NCBI GenBank assembly: GCA_900088475.1
Contig: FLMG01003447.1
Coordinates: 1,349 to 14,354, forward strand
Reading direction: 5' to 3'
Length of the DNA stretch: 13,006 nucleotides
Source of the DNA: Hyphochytrium catenoides
Lineage: Eukaryota; Sar; Hyphochytriomycetes; Hyphochytriales; Hyphochytriaceae
Shown here: positions 8,249 to 13,006 of the stretch, in pieces
Position numbering within the stretch: the stretch's first letter is position 1
Layout: every line of letters begins with the position of its first letter
The notes under the pieces: model-generated
Databases searched by the model: none
Told to the model about the DNA's origin: nothing
The model's input: the letters and a program-made list of their open reading frames with translations, nothing else
Program-made: the position numbers and the translations under genes

Positions 8249-11200
8249 CTATCTCTGTCGATCCCCTCCCCACTGCCAAGGAGAGACATCCACAGTTCGT
8301 ATCTTTTGCATCTGCAGTTTTATTAGTTACTCCTACCTGCACTCTTCGCAGAGTTCTGGATGGCACCTTCAGTTTGAGCTCCCAAGGTAACTGCTGCAGC
8401 CACCTCACCACTGCAAGCGCCGTCTCCATCTCCGTTCCGTCTCCCCCTTCCAGTCCCTTATCTTTACTTAGGTCTAGCAGCGTGTCAGCAATAACAAGCT
8501 GCACCTATAAGGAAGGGGCCGCAACGAGACAGTCTGTCAGGGACTTGGAGATGAGAGGCACGAATGACCGCCACATTACAGCTCAGCTCCAAAACAGATG
8601 GACTCAGAGCAGATGGACTCTTGTTCTAGGAGAAAGTCTAGAGGATCGATAGGTGCAGAGCAAGGCCAGAGTGTGGATTCTACAGATGGTATCTGTTATC
8701 CAAAGCCAGAAAAGCAGAGAAACAGCATAATCCCACCTGCGACCATTCATCTGCAGTAAGAGAGGGTGATGTATCACTCCCTGTCATGGATTAGGAGGCA
8801 ACATCGGGAGTGAGGTCGAAGGGTCGTGAATGCAGAAAGACTATAGGAGAGAGAGGGAACAAGGATCTAACCTAACGCGTCCTTCAAAGTAGTTCTAAAG
8901 TCCGCTAGCCACTGACTAATGGCCTCATCCGCGCTGGAGAACCCTCTGAGATTCCGTCCGAGGATGCCTAGGGGAGAGTGACGTAGGATCATCGGGGTTA
9001 AGTGGAGGTCTTAGCTGAGATAGAAAGGCAACAGGCGTCAGTGGACGAGCGAGGAAGCCTGTGTGGATCTACAATAAGGAGGACGCCCCTACCAGCAAGT
9101 CTTAACAAAGGAAAGACCGGAGCTTTCCTCTCCTTCAGAGTGGTCTCAATGTGCGGCCACACTTTGGGCATCACAAGGACCTTAAACGCCCAGCGCCAAC
9201 CCTAATCACGATCCGGGGACAGAGAAATGGAGTAAGAAGGTAAAGAAACCGTGCGCAAATAATGAGAACAAGGGAAAACATCGTCAAAAGCAGGGAGGTT
9301 AAGAAGTACGGCTGACCAGAAGAAACGCTTCGAGTTCAGAGGCAGAAGCCCTAATGCAATACAAAGGAATAAGGACAATGACAAACACAGTCGCAGTAGC
9401 ACGTAGGAGAGGAGCCGACCGAGATCGCTTACGGAAAGCCCATGACCAGCGAACAATGAAAGACGAGGTCATGGAGAGAGAAAAGTTGAACGTTTTCCTA
9501 GTACCGGACCTGCAGGGAAGATATTAGCTCCAATGACTTCAACGCTGCAAACTCCACCGCCGAGAGACGTCCCCAGGTCAAGCTTAGCTCCTGAGTGCCT
9601 TTTCTCTCTTTCGTCATCTCAGCGATGGTGCAGCTCTGTAAGGCTTCGAGGGCAAGGGCTTCAGCCGACCGAGATGGAGATGGAGAGGATGCCCCTAGCC
9701 TAAGAATATGCTTAAGAGCCACCAAGTCCACGCCTTCGGCCGCCTTAGAGGAGAGTTCCAGCTGGTGATCGGGAAAAGGAAGCAAGGAGGAGAGGATAGA
9801 AGAAGGTAGTAGACCCGGGTTGGCCAAAAAGTCAGCAGACAAGGAATTTACCTCGACAAGTCTCAAAAGAAGTCAAATAGAAGGGGACAAACAAGGTTAA
9901 GGTATATTTGAGAGGGAGCTTGAACGAGACAGAGAGTCATACATCACACATAGTCAAGAGTCAATAAGAGAGAGAAAAATGGTAAAACTATACCCAGGAG
10001 AGAGAAGCGATGATGGAAAGGTCATCAATGAAAGAGTAGCTCACGAAGAGAGAAGCTTATCACAACTAACCGAATACGTACCAGCTTCAGTAATGTCAGC
10101 GGCATCAGAGATAACCAAGTCCCAGGACTAGGTGATGGCCCTCCTTCCGCACTGTTCTCACCGTCATTTTCAGTAGAGACAACCAGAGGGTCCTGCTCTG
10201 TGTGTCGCAGCACAGCGGGCCAGGTATCCACAAGCCCTGCAATCCAAAGGAACTCAATAAACTCGCGATGACGAAGAATATCAAAGAGGAGAACCCTGCT
10301 CCTTCCTCTACCCCCTCCACCTCTCACTCCTAGCTCCTTGGATAGAGACGTGTGCAGAAGAGTAAGAACCAGACCGGGCAGCTCTGACCCCTCTGATTCG
10401 GAGGAAGAGGAGGACGATGACGGAGAAACAGGGGAAGGAGGAGGAAGCAGAAGCTGCTGTGTTAGCAAGGAAAAGAAATCGGCAAAGTAGGAGAACGGTT
10501 TCTGGGACTGCTCCGCTAGCACACGAACAAAGGAGACGAAGGGCCATAATTTGACCTAGTGCACCGAAAGAAAGGGGACATGTTGGCAAAACACCGTTAA
10601 AAGAAGTCTGCGCATTTACGGTCTAGCTTTCATTCTTCTTCGTTCCCTCTTTTTCGTGCTTTCTCTCCCCCTATCGCTTTTCACTGTTCCTCTGCCTGTC
10701 TTCTCCATAAATATTTCTTACTTCTCCCTCCAATCGTCTCTTCCTCTCCACCCGTATTGATGCGCCCCACCTATCGCCCCTCCGTGCTTCCCAGCTACTA
10801 CCATCTCGGGCCCTACTCCAATGCAACCTCGCGCCGTCTATCTCTGCCATTACTGCTGCTCTGCACTACCTTACCCTGCATTCCTCCAAGATACGAGCCA
10901 GGTCGTCCACGGACAATTCCTCTGTCCCGCTGAGAAGAGATAAAGAGCGTGGAAGGAAGAAACTCTGCGCTTCCTCAGCAAGAAATCGACAGAGAGAAGT
11001 GAGAGTGGTGGCTTTGCTGGCCTTACTAAGAAACACCGAGGAGGCCAAAGCGTGAGCTTCGCGGTCAGCCCCTGTTGCAAGGTAGTGGCCCAAAGAGAGG
11101 CAAAATAGTAAATTAGGGGATCCTCACGCTAGCATGATAAGAGTTAGAGGACCTAGTCGCGGAAACGGCGGACAAGATACTAAGCCATTGAAGGAAGTTT

Positions 11201-12689
11201 CGCCCTTGCCCAAGTTCGGATAGCAGAGAGGGAAATCGAGTGAGCGAAGATCGGCTGGGAGCAGAATAGGACGGATGAGGAGGGAAGGCCCAAAAGACAG
11301 GATGTAAAGCACCTTTCTTAAGAAGCTTTAGCGACGTGAAGGTCCGCCGAAGAAAATCTTGGACGCGTTCTCCTCCTCCTGCCTTTTCTTCCTCCTCCCT
11401 CAACTTTTCTGTAGTGACAGTTTGCGGCGTAGAGATGGACTTGTCTGGGCCGACGGAGGCAACTTTCGCTCTCTTTCTCCCAGCTTGGGCCTCGGCATTA
11501 GGCTTTTGCCTTTTGGCGTCGTTACCAGCAGAGGGAGACGGAACAGGGGAAAGAGAGAGTGCACGTTTCTCCTCTTTGTCGCTGTCAGCAGGAAGAGAGG
11601 CCGCTGGAGGCTTAGGCGTTGGAGGCCGTTTGCGGGAGGTTGTGAAGAGAGAGAGACTGGTCTCTCCATCTCTTTTTTCCTCCTTTAATCCCCTCTCTTC
11701 AGTCAGCTTCTTCTGCAAGGTCTGATTCTTTACTCGGAGCACAAGTACCTCCTCCTTCACTGTCCTGGATCTGCTCTCTTCTTCCTTCAGCTCTTCTCTC
11801 AGTCTTTCTTTCTCCTCGGAGAGCTTTCTCCACTTCTCCTTTGCCTGCGCCTTGGCGTTAGTTAACCAACCCCCTCTTTCTCCCTAAATGATGCCTTAAT
11901 TATTCTCTGCACTTGGCTCTTCCAAGTTTTATCTTCTTATTGAAGTCTTTTCTCCCTGACCCTCTTACTTCTTTGTCCTAATTTGGTATGCCCTTGCGTC
12001 TCGCTCACCTCAAGAAGCTCTCGTTCCTTCTGCTGAAGCAACGATTTGACCTAATATTCAAAGGAAGACAAGTAAGAGTAAGAACTCCCAGCAATCGAGC
12101 TGTACAGACAAGAAAAAAGGAACGAAAAGGATGAGTGAGAAGAGAGGGCAAAAGTATTAGGAGTAAGACCAAACCCCTCGAGATGGCAAGAGAGACAGAG
12201 ACGGCGAGAAAAAAACGCGCGAAAGAATGAAGTTTTGAGAAAGAGAGGGAGAGAGAGATAGCGAGAGAGAGGAGAGAGAGACAGTGAGAGAGAGGAGAGA
12301 GAGACAGCGAGAGAGAGGAGAGAGAGGCAGCGGGAGAGAGGAGAGAGAGAGAGAGAGAGCGCGACAGCAACGGAGGGAAAGGAGCGAGAACGTAGTTCCG
12401 ACCGCAGTAAGGCTACGTTGTTCCTCTTCTAGCTGTTTTTGAAGATTGTGAATCTCAGCTGCTTGGTCGGCACTCTAAGCAGTCAGGGAAGGGCAAAGAG
12501 AGTTAGGAGAAGAGAGGCACAAGGGCAGATCAAGCGTAAACTAACATTTTCTTTCACATCTGTCCTCTTCTTTTCCTCTTCTTGCCCTACTTGTGCTTGC
12601 CGCTCCTCTGCCCTTCGGAGCCTTTCTCTTAGCTCCCCTAGCTCAACTTGCAGAAGACGATGAGATCGCTGGGCTTCCTCTTTCTGGCG
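8249..12689 (-). CDS. Unassigned coiled-coil / alpha-helical-repeat protein, at least 13 exons, 5' partial (ATRIP-like layout)
   Basis: Proposed exons in transcript order: 12546-12689, 12403-12474, 12009-12050, 11181-11844, 10875-11071, 10082-10555, 9505-9851, 9317-9350, 9093-9201, 8872-8967, 8737-8750, 8337-8504 and 8249-8272 (TAG stop). Junctions are GT-AG and phase-compatible, giving 794 residues without a start codon. Residues 1-130 are highly charged coiled coil (such as RQKEEAQRSH and LEEEQRSL). About 155-215 is a Pro/Ser-rich linker with basic clusters SRKRPPTPK and GRKRAKV, like nuclear localisation signals. The rest is Leu-rich and helical, HEAT/ARM-like (VKLWPFVSFVRVLAEQ, VWPHIETTLKERK, VQLVIADTLLDLSKDK), broken by a Ser/acidic loop in exon 10082-10555. 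Coiled coil plus nuclear signal plus alpha-solenoid resembles the checkpoint adaptor ATRIP; other nuclear scaffolds fit too, and I see no decisive motif. Best supported: 12546-12689, 10082-10555, 9093-9201, 8872-8967 and 8337-8504. Weakest: the end of exon 11181-11844, the donor at 12402, and exons 9317-9350 and 8737-8750. Confidence 0.7.
10082..10555 (-). other. Exon 6 of the minus-strand gene: helical segment with Ser/acidic insert
   Basis: An exon of 158 codons with acceptor ACTAG and donor GTACGT, phase 0 at both ends. It starts VKLWPFVSFVRVLAEQ and continues through two hydrophobic helices to a PPP/SPSSSSSSS run followed by ESEGSE, then a glycine-rich GVRGGGGRGR stretch and more helices (FDILRHREFIEFLWIAGL). 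The Ser run followed by acidic residues looks like a CK2-type phosphorylation region in a surface loop. It is one of the clearest coding stretches of the gene. Confidence 0.75.
12051..12402 (-). repeat. Intron 2 of the minus-strand gene with GA tract and 23-bp minisatellite
   Basis: This 352-nt proposed intron carries about 120 bases of almost pure purine (plus strand; CT on the sense strand) at roughly 12235-12363. Inside it a 23-bp unit of the form agcgagagagaggagagagagac recurs about four times, starting at 12260, 12283, 12306 and 12329 with single-base differences. The period is not a multiple of three. The Ser-Leu open frame across it is an artefact. Confidence 0.75.
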
Positions 12690-12745
12690 CTTGAAGTGCA
12701 GACAGATACGAAGAATGCAACGGAAGTAAGGGCGCGCCCCGGCCG

Positions 12746-12779
<34 letters not shown>

Positions 12780-13006
12780 AAGGGAGAGAATACAGAGAGA
12801 GAAAGAAAGTATAGCTGAGCGTTAGCATCAAGAGAGGACGGGCCTTAGGTAAAGTAAAGAAGTTGTGGTCGAGGGAGAGCAGACGTGTCTTAGCGTAGAT
12901 ACGAAGTCAAAACGCAGACTAGCTAGTTAGATAAGAGAGAGAGAGAGACAGAGAGAGAGAGAGACAGAGAGAGACAGAGAGAGACAGAGAGAGAGAGAGA
13001 CAGAGA
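12690..13006. repeat. GA-repeat DNA upstream of the first visible coiled-coil exon
   Basis: Probably intron or 5' region of the minus-strand gene. It has a 17-base all-G/C patch at 12731-12747, a (GA)n run at 12748-12776, unique sequence at about 12790-12930 with no convincing exon, and an interrupted GA tract from 12932 to the window edge containing 10-bp GAGACAGAGA units. The minus-strand sequence just upstream of position 12689 is pyrimidine-rich and ends CTTCAAG, which fits a splice acceptor. Confidence 0.6.

Noticed and set aside
11118-11122. In-frame TGA between two protein-like stretches as a possible selenocysteine codon
   Set aside because: No selenoprotein family match or visible SECIS-like element, and an intron removes the TGA in the favoured model.
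12005-12370. A Ser-Leu-rich minus-strand open frame
   Set aside because: Produced by translating the CT microsatellite; the period-2 repeat is open in several frames.
12930-13006. Regularly spaced GAGACAGAGA units as a CRISPR-like array
   Set aside because: The units are contiguous low-complexity tandem repeats without unique spacers, in eukaryotic DNA.

Overview
The window is nuclear DNA from a microbial eukaryote. One gene is intronless and three are split by GT-AG introns; ATG18 and the large minus-strand gene carry 10 and about 12 introns. Introns and intergenic DNA are full of CT/GA microsatellites. A mitochondrial-type ATP-dependent PEPCK, many introns, moderate GC and pervasive (CT)n/(GA)n suggest an alveolate or stramenopile protist, and a chromerid-like alga would fit. 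That placement is inference; no marker here settles the species.

Layout, left to right: (1) 102-695, plus strand, a small two-exon gene for a putative two-helix membrane protein ending in a dilysine signal; it may continue left of the window. (2) 696-1421, the tail-to-tail gap with the next gene, rich in CT repeats. (3) 1422-3110, minus strand, an intact intronless ATP-type phosphoenolpyruvate carboxykinase with an N-terminal mitochondrial presequence. (4) 3111-4343, a divergent intergenic region that should hold the promoters of PEPCK and ATG18. (5) 4344-7868, plus strand, an 11-exon PROPPIN (ATG18/WIPI) gene, rebuilt by splicing into an uninterrupted 364-residue protein with the FRRG phosphoinositide-binding motif. 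(6) 7869-8248, the convergent gap, with a 170-bp interval bounded by perfect 11-bp inverted repeats and containing a compact hairpin next to a TATA-like sequence. (7) 8249 to at least 12689, minus strand, a gene of about 13 recognisable exons for a coiled-coil protein with a basic, NLS-like linker and a long alpha-helical C-terminal region; its 5' end lies beyond the right edge. Its general layout resembles ATRIP, but no family motif proves this. (8) 12690-13006, GA-repeat DNA, probably intron or upstream sequence of that gene.

The genes form no operon or cluster: central carbon metabolism (PEPCK), autophagy/membrane traffic (ATG18) and a probably nuclear scaffold protein are simply neighbours. 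I found no CRISPR array, rRNA, tRNA, intact transposon or evident new multi-gene system. The items most worth a second look are the unassigned minus-strand gene with its tiny exons, the contrast between intronless PEPCK and its split neighbours, and the repeat architecture inside introns.
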